Below, one piece after another: positions 54,477 to 63,819 of a stretch of 64,000 nucleotides of DNA. The position numbers and the translations under genes were made by a program. The stretch lies in NCBI GenBank assembly GCA_028708075.1, contig JAQVZS010000012.1:1-64000 (forward strand), read 5' to 3'. The notes under the pieces are model-generated. The model was given only the letters and a program-made list of their open reading frames with translations. It ran no database searches and was not told where the DNA came from. This stretch comes from Massilibacteroides sp. (GTDB taxonomy: Bacteria; Bacteroidota; Bacteroidia; Bacteroidales; Tannerellaceae). Position 1 is the stretch's first letter. Each line of letters starts with the position of its first letter.

Positions 54477-55262
54477 TTACACAGATTTCGTAATATAATA
54501 ACACGATGTTGTAAAAAAATTCCGGACATAGCGTATATGCGAAAGAGACACTGACAATTTGCGAGGTTTCAAATTGAATTTTTGTTTGTAATGCGGATTG
54601 ATAAACCACAAACAGCGATTCAATGAAATATAATCATTGGTTTTTAATAGCTTCTCAAACATTTCGATAGTCACACCACATCGTTTAATGTCAATTAGCT
54701 CGTCGATACAGGATTGGTCTTCACCGAACGAACTCAAGATACCACGGTAAACGGGTGCCGGCAGAAGATGGATAAACGGCAATCGAGAACAGAACTTATT
54801 CCGACAGATTTGCTGATGACCGCCAAACGGCATCTGCCACGCTGGGAATCGCCAAAAAACAATACCATCCTCGTTAAGGAACGGCTTCAGATGTTTCAGA
54901 AATTTATCTTTTGGCGTAATATGTTCAATAACGTCGTGTACTAAAATGATATCGTATTTTTTATCCTCGTCTGGATACGGAAAATCAAAAAAGTTTACCG
55001 CAAAAAAAACCGCGTCATACGGCAATTCCCGATAAAAAGAATTCGCTTGCGCGATTTTCATCTCTGAGAGATCAACACCAGTCACAGCTGCACCTCTTTC
55101 TGCAAAAGGGAGTAAATTGCCTCCTTCTCCACAGCCGACTTCTAAAATCCGGCACCGGCTCTTCCGAGGAAAATACGCATCTATATAATCTATATAATAC
55201 TCCCTTGAAGTGTTAGCTAATTCCTTAAGGTAGCGTAACCGGTCTAAGTGTCTTTCCTGCAT
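54477..55262 (-). CDS. Class I SAM-dependent methyltransferase
   Basis: A 261-residue protein from ATG 55262 (MQERHLDRLRYLKEL); an in-frame TTG three codons upstream is not needed. Motif I is CRILEVGCGEGGNLLPFAE (about 35-53), then VTGVDLSEMKIAQAN, IILVHDVIEHITPKD (near 107-121) and LNEDGIVFWRFPAW. These are textbook methyltransferase motifs of the UbiG/type-11 kind. Adjacent to a glycosyltransferase, it probably acts on a sugar or lipid-linked intermediate; this is inference. The C-terminal 40 residues are basic. Confidence 0.85.
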   Translation of the reverse strand: MQERHLDRLRYLKELANTSREYYIDYIDAYFPRKSRCRILEVGCGEGGNLLPFAERGAAVTGVDLSEMKIAQANSFYRELPYDAVFFAVNFFDFPYPDEDKKYDIILVHDVIEHITPKDKFLKHLKPFLNEDGIVFWRFPAWQMPFGGHQQICRNKFCSRLPFIHLLPAPVYRGILSSFGEDQSCIDELIDIKRCGVTIEMFEKLLKTNDYISLNRCLWFINPHYKQKFNLKPRKLSVSLSHIRYVRNFFTTSCYYITKSV

Positions 55263-55314
55263 AACGAGCAAACGTTTTTTGTTTCTAAATATATAAAAAG
55301 TTATTTAACCGGCA

Positions 55315-55346
55315 CAAAAAACGGCATTTCATTTCTGTCGTGCCGT
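55315..55346 (-). terminator. Intrinsic terminator of ahcY
   Basis: On the minus strand, ACGGCA (55346-55341) and TGCCGT (55326-55321) enclose a 14-base loop and run into TTTTTT (complement of 55315-55320). It is 25 bases after the ahcY stop. Confidence 0.7.
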
Positions 55347-55370
55347 CTTTTATGTGTTAAAAAAATCTTC

Positions 55371-56789
55371 TTAATAACGGTAATGCTCCGCTTTATACGG
55401 ACCATTCACGGATACGCCGATATAATCAGCCTGTTCTTGCGTCAATTTTGTCAACTTAACACCGATACGTTCCAAATGCAGGCGGGCGACTTCCTCATCC
55501 AACTGTTTCGGCAGACGATACACCCCGATTTCGTAAGGGTGAGCCCATAAGTCCATCTGTGCAAGCACCTGATTGGTAAACGAATTACTCATCACAAACG
55601 AAGGGTGCCCTGTCGCACAACCCAGATTCACCAAACGACCTTCGGCAAGCAAGAAAATAGAATTTCCCGTGGGGAACGTATATCTATCTACCTGGGGCTT
55701 AATGTTAGTATGTTTGATCCCAGGATAGTTCACCAATTTGTCCACCTGAATCTCATTATCGAAATGGCCGATATTGCAAACAATCGCTTGATCTTTCATC
55801 TTCTCCATATGTTCGATCGTGATGATGTCGCGGTTTCCGGTAGTTGTCACAAAAATGTTGCCTTCTTTCACTGCTTTTTCCATGGTAGTTACTTCAAAAC
55901 CTTCCATCGCCGCCTGTAAAGCACAGATCGGATCGATCTCCGTCACTAAAACACGTGCCCCATATGAACGCATAGAATGCGAACAACCTTTACCCACATC
56001 TCCGTAACCGGCTACAACAACGACTTTTCCGGCAATCATTACGTCCGTAGCTCGCTTGATCCCGTCGGCCAGCGACTCACGGCACCCGTAGAGATTATCG
56101 AACTTCGATTTCGTAACCGAGTCGTTTACGTTAATCGCCGGAACCAACAATTCTCCCCGTTCCATCATCAGATACAGACGGTGAACGCCGGTAGTCGTTT
56201 CTTCCGAAACGCCTTTCATGTCGGCAACCATCCGGTGCCAACGCGTAGTATCTTCTTTTAAAATACGATGCAACGTATCCAGGATTACCTGTTCTTCATG
56301 GTTACCTCCTTTACGGTCGATCGTCTTCGGATCGTTTTCCGCACGGTATCCCTTGTGAACCAACAAAGAAGCATCTCCGCCATCGTCCACAATCATCTGC
56401 GGCCCTTTCCCGCCCGGGAACCGCAACGCCATATCGGTACACCACCAATATTCTTCCAGCGTTTCGCCTTTCCAAGCAAAGACCGGAACGCCTGTAACCG
56501 CGATCGCCGCCGCTGCATGATCTTGTGTAGAAAAGATGTTACAACTTGCCCAGCGCACGTCCGCGCCCAACGCAACTAATGTTTCGATTAACACCGCAGT
56601 CTGAATTGTCATATGCAGTGAGCCGGTGATACGGGCACCTTTTAACGGTTGCTTACCGCTGTACTTCGCGCGCAGCGCCATTAACCCCGGCATTTCGTGT
56701 TCGGCAATTTCGATCTCTTTCCGTCCGAAATCAGCCAAACCAATATCCGCCACTTTATACGGCAGATTAGTTGGAAATAATTCTGGCAT
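55371..56789 (-). CDS. ahcY: Adenosylhomocysteinase
   Basis: A 472-residue S-adenosylhomocysteine hydrolase that splits the product of methyltransferases to adenosine and homocysteine using bound [19 protein letters not shown] (near 258-273) is the NAD-binding signature, [14 protein letters not shown] (near 82-95) holds substrate residues, and the C-terminal [25 protein letters not shown] is the family end that closes the neighbouring subunit's NAD site. It is monocistronic, with its own promoter and terminator. Confidence 0.97.
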   Translation of the reverse strand: MPELFPTNLPYKVADIGLADFGRKEIEIAEHEMPGLMALRAKYSGKQPLKGARITGSLHMTIQTAVLIETLVALGADVRWASCNIFSTQDHAAAAIAVTGVPVFAWKGETLEEYWWCTDMALRFPGGKGPQMIVDDGGDASLLVHKGYRAENDPKTIDRKGGNHEEQVILDTLHRILKEDTTRWHRMVADMKGVSEETTTGVHRLYLMMERGELLVPAINVNDSVTKSKFDNLYGCRESLADGIKRATDVMIAGKVVVVAGYGDVGKGCSHSMRSYGARVLVTEIDPICALQAAMEGFEVTTMEKAVKEGNIFVTTTGNRDIITIEHMEKMKDQAIVCNIGHFDNEIQVDKLVNYPGIKHTNIKPQVDRYTFPTGNSIFLLAEGRLVNLGCATGHPSFVMSNSFTNQVLAQMDLWAHPYEIGVYRLPKQLDEEVARLHLERIGVKLTKLTQEQADYIGVSVNGPYKAEHYRY

Positions 56790-56820
56790 ATATAAATAAT
56801 TAAGTAAAAATAATTCTCCA

Positions 56821-56851
56821 CAAAGGTAAAATTTATTTTTACTTAATTAAA
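56821..56851 (-). promoter_or_regulatory. Promoter of ahcY
   Basis: CAAAGGTA (56821-56828, TACCTTTG on the minus strand) is followed after 19 bases by TAAA (56848-56851), three of four matches to the -33 box. The leader is about 25 nt. Confidence 0.55.
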
Positions 56852-56886
56852 ACACCCTGTCAGGAAGAATATTCTGTTTTTGAGGG

Positions 56887-58539
56887 TCATACAGGAACGA
56901 TATTCTGTTGGGCAAGCATTTCCAACGAAAGGTCTTTCAGTTTGTATTTCTGGATCTTCCCACTACCCGTCATAGGAAAAGCATCGACAAAGAAAACATA
57001 TTTGGGTATTTTATAGCGGGAAATCTTACCCCGGCAGAAGTCGCGTACTTCTTCTTCCGTCAGACAGACGCCTTCGCGCAGGATAATAAAGGCACCGACT
57101 TCTTCTCCGTATTTTTTAGAAGGAACGGCGGCAACCTGTACATCTTTCACCCCTTTCAAATGATATAAAAACTCTTCGATCTCGCGCGGATAAATATTTT
57201 CTCCTCCACGAATGATCATATCTTTAATCCGCCCCGTAATCCGGTAATAGCCTTTTTCATCTTTGATACCCAGGTCGCCGCTATGCAGCCAACCGTCTTT
57301 ATCGATCACTTCGGCCGTTGCTTGCGAATTCTTGTAATAACCCTTCATCACTAAATAACCACGACAACACATTTCACCTTGTTCTCCGACCGCGCATTCT
57401 TCGCCGGTTTCGGGATTCAACACTTTTACCTCCGTAAACGGATATTCTTTTCCAACGGTCGTACAACGTTCTTCAAACGAATCACTCAACACTGAATGCG
57501 TCATTCCCGGCGAACTTTCCGTCAATCCGTACACACTGGTAATAGATGTAATATGCATTTTTTCCGTGACGGCACGCATCAGTTCGATCGGACAAAGCGC
57601 TCCCGCCATGATCCCCGTACGAAGAGACGTCAGGTCGAACATATCGAACATCGGATGGTTCATCTCGGCAATAAACATGGTCGGCACGCCATAAAGCATC
57701 GTACATCGTTCTTTGTGTACGGAAGCCAACACCAGTAAAGGATTGAAACGTTCCACCATCACTTGCGTACAACCGTGCGTCAGGCTGCTCATCGTCGCCA
57801 GCACGACTCCGAAACAATGAAAGAGCGGCACGCAACAACAGAGCTTATCTTCCGCCGTAACCCCCATCCCTTCTCCGGTGAAATAACCGTTATTGGTAAT
57901 GTTATGATGCGTCAACATCACTCCTTTGGGAAAACCCGTGGTTCCGGAAGTGTACTGCATATTCACGACATCGAAACACCCTACTTGTTTTTTGGCTTCC
58001 TCCAGCGTACAGTCGTCAACATTTTCACCCAAAAGAAGAATTTCCGGCGTGGAATACATACCGCGAAACTTTTCCTGCCCAATATAAACCACGTTCTTCA
58101 TTTCCGGGAAACGTTTGCTTTTCAGATATCCGCGCTGGCAGGTTTTCAACTCCGGAAGCATGGTATAAACCATGTCCACATAATTACTGTCAAAAACACC
58201 TTCCGTAATACAAAGCGTATGTATATCGGCATCTTCTACCAGATATTCCAACTCGTGCTGTTTGTAGTTCGTGTTGACCGTTACTAAAATCGCTCCGATC
58301 TTTGCTCCGGCATAAAGAAAAGTCAGCCAATCCGGCACATTCGTCGCCCAAATCCCGACATGCGTTCCTTTCTTCACGCCAACAGACAACAAACCTTTCG
58401 CCATCTTATCGACTCGTTCGTTCAATGTTTCCCAGGTAAACCGGAGATCTCTGTCCGAATAAACGATACTCTCCTTATCCGGCGTCTGTTCGGCCCAATA
58501 TTCGATCCATTCACCGATCGTCTTATCTTGTAATTCCAT
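56887..58539 (-). CDS. AMP-forming acyl-CoA synthetase
   Basis: A 550-residue adenylate-forming enzyme from ATG 58539 ([11 protein letters not shown]); an in-frame start at 58566 overlaps the upstream stop region and is rejected. The P-loop is [16 protein letters not shown] (near 183-198). The hinge-region [15 protein letters not shown] (near 441-455) and the catalytic lysine in [10 protein letters not shown] (near 528-537) are present. It probably activates a medium- or long-chain fatty acid to acyl-CoA. It is the second gene of an operon with an XRE-cupin regulator 7 bases upstream, suggesting acyl or substrate-responsive control. Confidence 0.92.
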   Translation of the reverse strand: MELQDKTIGEWIEYWAEQTPDKESIVYSDRDLRFTWETLNERVDKMAKGLLSVGVKKGTHVGIWATNVPDWLTFLYAGAKIGAILVTVNTNYKQHELEYLVEDADIHTLCITEGVFDSNYVDMVYTMLPELKTCQRGYLKSKRFPEMKNVVYIGQEKFRGMYSTPEILLLGENVDDCTLEEAKKQVGCFDVVNMQYTSGTTGFPKGVMLTHHNITNNGYFTGEGMGVTAEDKLCCCVPLFHCFGVVLATMSSLTHGCTQVMVERFNPLLVLASVHKERCTMLYGVPTMFIAEMNHPMFDMFDLTSLRTGIMAGALCPIELMRAVTEKMHITSITSVYGLTESSPGMTHSVLSDSFEERCTTVGKEYPFTEVKVLNPETGEECAVGEQGEMCCRGYLVMKGYYKNSQATAEVIDKDGWLHSGDLGIKDEKGYYRITGRIKDMIIRGGENIYPREIEEFLYHLKGVKDVQVAAVPSKKYGEEVGAFIILREGVCLTEEEVRDFCRGKISRYKIPKYVFFVDAFPMTGSGKIQKYKLKDLSLEMLAQQNIVPV

Positions 58540-58546
58540 AATTTTC

Positions 58547-59128
58547 TCAATAAGGCGTATAAACAATACCTAAAATACGGGCCGTACCACCATTGGCGGC
58601 ATGAACATGGTGTGCAACAATAGAATCGTAATAAATACTGTCTCCTTCTTCCAGAATATACTTGTTTTTCCCATAATTAATCTCCACGATTCCATCCAAA
58701 ACATAAATAAATTCTTCCCCTTCATGAGTAGACATAATGAAATTGACGCCTTCGGACGATTCGATATCGATCAGGAAAGGCTCCATGTGACGACCGGATT
58801 TATCTTGCGACAGCGCCTTGTAGGACATGTGCTTCCGGCTCTGAGTCGCGTTATTAGAAAAATCAATTCCCCGATCTCCGGCACTTTCTGTTTTCCGGCA
58901 AATCACCGGCCCGAGTTCGACCTGATCGTCTAAAAAAGTACCTAAACGAACGCCCAATACACGAGCGACTTTAATTAAGGGAGCAAGAGATGGAAATTCG
59001 GTATTATCTTCGATCCGTTCAATCTGTTCCAGACTCAATCCCGAGCGTTCGGCAACTTCCGCCAAAGTCAATTGCTGCGATTCCCGGATACTTTTGATCT
59101 TTTCTCCAATAATCTTATTGTGTCCCAT
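58547..59128 (-). CDS. XRE-family transcriptional regulator with cupin domain
   Basis: A 193-residue regulator. The N-terminal helix-turn-helix (9-63, [24 protein letters not shown]) belongs to the XRE group. The C-terminal cupin (about 110-190) has [15 protein letters not shown] and [11 protein letters not shown] with a His pair in VAHHVHAAN, fit to bind a small ligand or metal. It probably controls its own operon with the acyl-CoA synthetase directly downstream. In Bacteroidales this gene pair recurs (from memory). Confidence 0.9.
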   Translation of the reverse strand: MGHNKIIGEKIKSIRESQQLTLAEVAERSGLSLEQIERIEDNTEFPSLAPLIKVARVLGVRLGTFLDDQVELGPVICRKTESAGDRGIDFSNNATQSRKHMSYKALSQDKSGRHMEPFLIDIESSEGVNFIMSTHEGEEFIYVLDGIVEINYGKNKYILEEGDSIYYDSIVAHHVHAANGGTARILGIVYTPY

Positions 59129-59184
59129 GTTACTAATTGTTTGTTATTGTTTGTATTTGTTTTATCATCTATAAGTACACAAGG

Positions 59185-59214
59185 CAAAAATACATTAATT
59201 TATTATATTTCAAA
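59185..59214 (-). promoter_or_regulatory. Promoter of the XRE-cupin/acyl-CoA synthetase operon
   Basis: CAAAAATA (59185-59192) and CAAA (59211-59214), separated by 18 bases, are the minus-strand -7 and -33 boxes. Direct repeats of ttgttattgtttgtatttgtttta (shortened: TTGTTATTGTTTGTA at about 59141-59155) lie between it and the ATG and could be part of an operator. Confidence 0.55.
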
Positions 59215-59273
59215 CAGAGAGCATAATTTGTTTTATTGCAAGCCGGCGTGAATTCCGTCTCGCAACTTATTTG

Positions 59274-59281
59274 TAACTTTG
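59274..59281 (+). promoter_or_regulatory. -7 element for the U32 peptidase gene
   Basis: TAACTTTG matches TAnnTTTG. Transcription would begin close to 59288, only a few bases before the TTG at 59292, which limits the choice of start codon. Confidence 0.45.
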
Positions 59282-59291
59282 CAATCGCTAA

Positions 59292-60566
59292 TTGCTAAAC
59301 GACAAAAATTTGACAGAAAAAGAATTTGAAATAATGGCACCCGTCGGGTCGTACGAATCCCTAATGGCTGCTATACAAGGCGGAGCGAATTCGATCTACT
59401 TCGGGATCGAAGGATTAAACATGCGTGCGCGTTCAGCGAATAATTTTACAACAGAGGATTTGCGGAAGATCGTTTCGATTTGTCGTGAACGGGATGTTAA
59501 AAGCTACTTGACAGTCAATACGGTTATTTACGACGAAGACCTGGACTTGATGCGTCAAATCATCGACGCAGCTAAGGAAGCGGAAGTTTCGGCAATTATC
59601 GCAGCGGATGTCTCGGCGATGAATTATGCAAACCAGATCGGACAAGAAGTGCATTTATCGACCCAACTCAACATTTCGAATGTTGAAGCGTTAAAGTTTT
59701 ACGCCCGTTTTGCGGATGTGGTCGTTCTGGCACGCGAACTGAATCTCGAACAGGTGCATAAAATCCATCGGCAAATCGTCGAACAGAAAATAAAAGGGCC
59801 GAAAGGAGAATTAATCCGAATCGAAATGTTCGCACATGGCGCCTTATGCATGGCAGTTTCGGGGAAATGTTATTTAAGTCTGCATGAACTGAACGCTTCA
59901 GCAAACCGGGGTGCCTGCACGCAAATCTGTCGGCGCGGCTATACGGTAAAAGACAAAGAAACCGATCTGGAACTGGATATCGACAATCAATACATCATGT
60001 CGCCCAAAGATTTGAAGACCATTCATTTTATGAATAAAATGATGGACGCAGGCGTACGGGTATTCAAAATTGAAGGCAGAGCACGCGGCCCTGAATATGT
60101 GCGTATCGTCACGGAATGTTATCAGGAAGCCGTCAGGGCTTATTGCGAAGGAACGTACGACGAAACAAAAATAGCAGATTGGGACGAACGGCTGGCAACG
60201 GTTTTCAATCGTGGGTTCTGGAACGGATATTATTTGGGACAACGATTGGGCGAATGGACAAGCCGATACGGATCGAGCGCGACCAAAAAGAAAATATACG
60301 TTGCCAAAGGCATCAAATACTTCAGCGAACTCGGGGTTGCCGAATTTGAAATGGAGTCTCAGACACTTAGAGTAGGAGATGAAGTTCTGGTTACCGGCCC
60401 GACAACTGGCGCACTTATGCAAACGATCGACGAAATTCGGGTAGACCTTAAGCCGGTTCAGGAAACAGTAAAAGGAGAACGCTTCTCGTTCAAGGTAAAA
60501 GAAAAGATCCGTCCCTCGGATAGAATGTATAAACTAGTTGCCAACGAAAGAAAAGAATTAAACTAA
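59292..60566 (+). CDS. Peptidase U32 family protein
   Basis: A protein of up to 424 residues of the U32 (YegQ/RlhA-like) family, in which members act in tRNA or rRNA hydroxylation or as collagenase-like peptidases. The core runs from FEIMAPVGSYESLMAAIQGG through FGIEGLNMRARSANNF to the cysteine cluster SGKCYLSLHELNASANRGACTQICRR (near 191-216), which probably holds an iron-sulfur site. The start is uncertain: TTG 59292 or TTG 59310 keep the first beta strand, whereas ATG 59334 cuts it. The stop overlaps the thioesterase start by one base. Confidence 0.88.
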   Translation: MLNDKNLTEKEFEIMAPVGSYESLMAAIQGGANSIYFGIEGLNMRARSANNFTTEDLRKIVSICRERDVKSYLTVNTVIYDEDLDLMRQIIDAAKEAEVSAIIAADVSAMNYANQIGQEVHLSTQLNISNVEALKFYARFADVVVLARELNLEQVHKIHRQIVEQKIKGPKGELIRIEMFAHGALCMAVSGKCYLSLHELNASANRGACTQICRRGYTVKDKETDLELDIDNQYIMSPKDLKTIHFMNKMMDAGVRVFKIEGRARGPEYVRIVTECYQEAVRAYCEGTYDETKIADWDERLATVFNRGFWNGYYLGQRLGEWTSRYGSSATKKKIYVAKGIKYFSELGVAEFEMESQTLRVGDEVLVTGPTTGALMQTIDEIRVDLKPVQETVKGERFSFKVKEKIRPSDRMYKLVANERKELN

Positions 60567-60976
60567 TGAAGAAGCATGTTTTTAAACTGGAAATGAAAGT
60601 CCGGGATTATGAATGCGACCTGCAGGGGGTAGTAAACAACGCCAATTATCAGCATTACATGGAACATACCCGTCACGAATACCTGGAATCGCTGGGCGAA
60701 AACTTCGGCGCCATGCATGAAAAAGGAGTAGACGCATTTGTTTCGCGGGTAGAAATACACTACCGCACTTCGCTTCACAGCGGAGACCGTTTTTCGTCGT
60801 ATGTCAACTTGCGGAAAAACGGTCCCAAACTGGTTTTTGAGCAGGAGATTTACCGTGAGCCCGACAACGTTTTAGCGGCAAAGGGGATAATCGACATTGT
60901 CGTCGTTGAAAACGGCAAACTAACCCGTGGCGAATACTTTGACCGATTTTTAGAAAAAACAACAGACAAACCTTAA
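60566..60976 (+). CDS. Acyl-CoA thioesterase (4HBT hotdog fold)
   Basis: A 136-residue hotdog-fold thioesterase. The motif VRDYECDLQGVVNNANYQHYMEHTRHEYLE (about 11-40) has the conserved catalytic Asp and Asn-Tyr pair of the 4-hydroxybenzoyl-CoA thioesterase/YbgC family. RVEIHYRTSLHSGDRF (about 61-76) is the central helix-strand region. It is predicted to release free fatty acids from acyl-CoA. It is coupled to the U32 gene by a TAATG overlap, and dprA follows by 13 bases. Confidence 0.9.
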   Translation: MKKHVFKLEMKVRDYECDLQGVVNNANYQHYMEHTRHEYLESLGENFGAMHEKGVDAFVSRVEIHYRTSLHSGDRFSSYVNLRKNGPKLVFEQEIYREPDNVLAAKGIIDIVVVENGKLTRGEYFDRFLEKTTDKP

Positions 60977-60989
60977 CAAGATTATTTAC

Positions 60990-62084
60990 ATGCTATACCA
61001 AATTGCCTTAACTAAAATTCATGGAGTGGGAACGGCTCTCGGACGTCAGTTATTCACCTATTTCGGTTCTGCCGAAGCGATTTTCAAAGAAAAAGAAAGA
61101 CTATTGGAAAAAATCCCGGGAATCGGAACTCGGACAGCGCTGGAAATTAAAAATCCGGAAGTACTCGAACAAGCGGAAGCCGAACTCGCTTTTATGGGAA
61201 AAAACCGGATCAAGGGTTTGTTTATCAACGACGAACAATATCCTTACCGGCTTCGGGAATGTCCGGACGCACCGCTTCTTCTTTACACAAAAGGGAACAT
61301 CGACTTAAACAAAACTCATATTGTCAGTATTGTGGGTACGCGCAACGCAACTTCTTACGGACGAGAATTAACCGAGCAGTTTGTCGCCGATTTAGGCGCA
61401 GCAATACCGGATGTTTTAATCATCAGCGGACTGGCATTCGGGATAGACATTTGTTCGCACCGGGCTGCTTTAAAAAACAAACTTTCCACAGTTGGCGTTC
61501 TGGCACACGGATTAGACCGAATTTATCCGGGAGTACATAAATCGACGGCAATCGCGATGTTGGAACAAGGCGGATTGCTGACGGATTATCCCAGCGGAAC
61601 GAATCCGGACCGCTCCAATTTTGTCCGGCGAAACCGGATTGTCGCCGGACTGGCCGATGCGACAATTGTCGTGGAATCGGCAGAAAAGGGAGGCTCATTA
61701 ATTACGGCCGATTTGGCTTTCTCTTACAGTCGCGACGTCTTTTCTTTTCCGGGCAGAACGAATGATCCGATGTCGTGTGGTTGTAATAAGTTAATCCGGT
61801 TAAACAAAGCCGGACTAATTAGCTGCGCTACTGATTTCATCTCAGCAATGTGTTGGGAAGAACGTAAACAACCGGATAGCGTTCAGGCGGAATTACCCTT
61901 CTCAACGGTTGAAGAATGCAGCGACCCGGTTTTAGCCCTTATCCGGAAGCAGGGGGATATCCAGATTGACGAATTGGCAATCCGGTTGGAGATCGCGATT
62001 TCCGAATTATCCGTCCATCTTTTTGAACTCGAGATGGAAGGGAAAATCAAAGCTATACCGGGCGGAAGGTACAGACCCACTTAA
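60990..62084 (+). CDS. dprA: DNA-processing protein DprA
   Basis: A 364-residue DprA/Smf protein that loads RecA on incoming single-stranded DNA during transformation. An N-terminal helix-hairpin-helix segment (LLEKIPGIGTRTALEIKNP, about 37-55) is followed by the Rossmann DprA domain with SIVGTRNATSYG (near 112-123), ISGLAFGIDICSHRAA (near 144-159) and GGSLITADLAFSY (near 234-246). A short winged-helix-like C-terminal domain (about 300-364) is present. It is the last gene of a three-gene run with the thioesterase and U32 protein. Confidence 0.95.
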   Translation: MLYQIALTKIHGVGTALGRQLFTYFGSAEAIFKEKERLLEKIPGIGTRTALEIKNPEVLEQAEAELAFMGKNRIKGLFINDEQYPYRLRECPDAPLLLYTKGNIDLNKTHIVSIVGTRNATSYGRELTEQFVADLGAAIPDVLIISGLAFGIDICSHRAALKNKLSTVGVLAHGLDRIYPGVHKSTAIAMLEQGGLLTDYPSGTNPDRSNFVRRNRIVAGLADATIVVESAEKGGSLITADLAFSYSRDVFSFPGRTNDPMSCGCNKLIRLNKAGLISCATDFISAMCWEERKQPDSVQAELPFSTVEECSDPVLALIRKQGDIQIDELAIRLEIAISELSVHLFELEMEGKIKAIPGGRYRPT

Positions 62085-62090
62085 CAACGA

Positions 62091-62876
62091 TCACAAGCGA
62101 AGCCGCTCTTTTAAAACTTTATAACCAGACGTACTAACTTTCAAATAAAGCCCACTTTTCAAACGGATACGATAACTTTGCTTTTCGAACAATTCTATAC
62201 GCGTAATATAATCGCTGTTTACAATCAGGGAACGATGAACCCGGACAAATAGCAGTGGAAGTTGAGAAATCAACGATTTCATCGTTTGTTCTTTCACATA
62301 TTGTTTGTCTACTGTAAACAGAGTTACATAATCGCCACAAGACTGAATATAGACCAACTCTTCTATGGGAATTAAATGGATCCGACTACCATCTTTAACG
62401 GATATGCGATCGATTGATATAATTTCCGTTTCATTATTTTCTAACTCCAGATCGGGCAAAGAGCCGGATACTTCCTCCGAATTTAGGGAATAATACCAAC
62501 GATACCATTGAAGAAGAAGGATCCAAGCCATTACTCCGAAAATAAAACGGATCGGAATACTCCGCACAAACCATTTTCCCGATTCCGGCGCAATACTGTA
62601 CACAACCAAATAGCTTGCACCTATACAGATAAACTGAACTATTAATAGTACGCCAACCTGATTCGAGATTTCATCCATCAAACCGACTGAATACCAGAAA
62701 AAATAAGCCAATACAGAAAAGACAGCAAGAAACACGACACTATCAGCTAAAACAACGACCTCCCTTCCTTCACCATAATAAAATAGCAGACCTGCATGCA
62801 ACACGAATAAGAAAAGCAACAAAAATATTGCGATTATTCGATATTTGATTTGTTCTATTAAGGGATGTATCTGCAT
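62091..62876 (-). CDS. Membrane-bound LytTR-domain transcription regulator
   Basis: A 261-residue protein. Four membrane spans (about 12-145) are joined to a C-terminal LytTR DNA-binding domain (about 160-261, with ELVYIQSCGDYVTLFT and FVRVHRSLIVNSDYI). No receiver domain is present, so the membrane part itself may be the sensor. It lies 2 bases after the LiaF-like gene, and together they resemble a compact envelope-stress module. The signal is unknown. Confidence 0.88.
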   Translation of the reverse strand: MQIHPLIEQIKYRIIAIFLLLFLFVLHAGLLFYYGEGREVVVLADSVVFLAVFSVLAYFFWYSVGLMDEISNQVGVLLIVQFICIGASYLVVYSIAPESGKWFVRSIPIRFIFGVMAWILLLQWYRWYYSLNSEEVSGSLPDLELENNETEIISIDRISVKDGSRIHLIPIEELVYIQSCGDYVTLFTVDKQYVKEQTMKSLISQLPLLFVRVHRSLIVNSDYITRIELFEKQSYRIRLKSGLYLKVSTSGYKVLKERLRL

Positions 62877-62878
62877 AA

Positions 62879-63571
62879 TCAGCTTTTAAAAACAACTCCT
62901 CCAAAAGTTACATTTCCACGAATAATCAAAACATGCCCATTATCTATCATTTCAGTAGGAAAACGTTTATCTTCACATCCTCCTAAAACGGCTGTAGATT
63001 TAATTAATAGAGACCAGTTAGAAGGTAAATAAATTTCAATCCCCCCAAAAGTACATTCGATATCAATATAGGTTTCCGGCGCATCTAACACAGTACGTCG
63101 CAAATCAATCACCGTACCTCCAAAGGTATTACTTATTCGTGCACCTTTAAATATAGGATCCAAGACAATCTGTTTAACACTTCCGAAATAATTAGTCGTT
63201 TCTACATACCCTTCTTCACAAAAATAAGACACGTTCGATTCATGGTGATAGACATTTCTTCTTAGATATGGACTAAGCAACACAAAGAGTCCAACTAAGA
63301 TTAAAAATATCGGCCAATTTAAATGAAACCAGTCATATTCTAATACCCCGGCTAAAGGTAACATAAAAATACACCCGATAAAGATTTCAAGGAGGCCTCC
63401 AACATATCTTTTTCTGAACAGATGGATTACGCCGATGTATATTAATAATGACTGCCAGGAAATAATAATGTGAGAAACTTGAGATGAAATATATTCCAAG
63501 TTTCTAAGCTGCCAGGTTAACCCAACAACAATTAGCGGAATTGCCCAATACCAATTTGCTTTTGTTCTCAT
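62879..63571 (-). CDS. LiaF-like membrane protein (DUF5668/cell wall-active antibiotic response type)
   Basis: A 230-residue protein with about four short hydrophobic spans (about 8-100), arranged like the LiaF N-terminal domain, and a soluble right-handed beta-helix-like C-terminal part (about 120-228). That part has NTFGGTVIDLRR, ECTFGGIEIYLP and NVTFGGVVF, the repeated FGG turns of the LiaF_C (DUF2154) family. LiaF proteins restrain envelope-stress signalling in Firmicutes. Here the partner is the LytTR regulator encoded directly downstream. That partnership is inferred from adjacency. Confidence 0.82.
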   Translation of the reverse strand: MRTKANWYWAIPLIVVGLTWQLRNLEYISSQVSHIIISWQSLLIYIGVIHLFRKRYVGGLLEIFIGCIFMLPLAGVLEYDWFHLNWPIFLILVGLFVLLSPYLRRNVYHHESNVSYFCEEGYVETTNYFGSVKQIVLDPIFKGARISNTFGGTVIDLRRTVLDAPETYIDIECTFGGIEIYLPSNWSLLIKSTAVLGGCEDKRFPTEMIDNGHVLIIRGNVTFGGVVFKS

Positions 63572-63595
63572 ACGATTTATTTTATTTGTTTCTCA

Positions 63596-63627
63596 CAAAA
63601 TTAATGACCTCGAAGATTCAACTCAAG
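63596..63627 (-). promoter_or_regulatory. Promoter of the LiaF-like/LytTR operon
   Basis: CAAAATTA (63596-63603) gives TAATTTTG on the minus strand, with CAAG (63624-63627, three of four matches) 20 bases further. The leader is about 20 nt. Confidence 0.5.
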
Positions 63628-63819
63628 TTCATTTCGCTTTATGATCCGTTTTTCTCGATGAACATACGAAAAAAACCGTTTAAAGAAGCACTTTCGTTCA
63701 AAGTTCGTCGACAAAAACAGTGCTTTAGTCTATGTCTTCTCTTCTTATAACGATTGTATTTGCACATGGATCAACTGAAAGATAGCTTTGTCACATCAAT
63801 TATTTGAAAACGACAACGC

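Noticed and set aside
63541..63750. Plus-strand ORF of 69 codons
   Set aside because: It lies over the start and promoter region of the LiaF-like gene and has no domain or promoter of its own.
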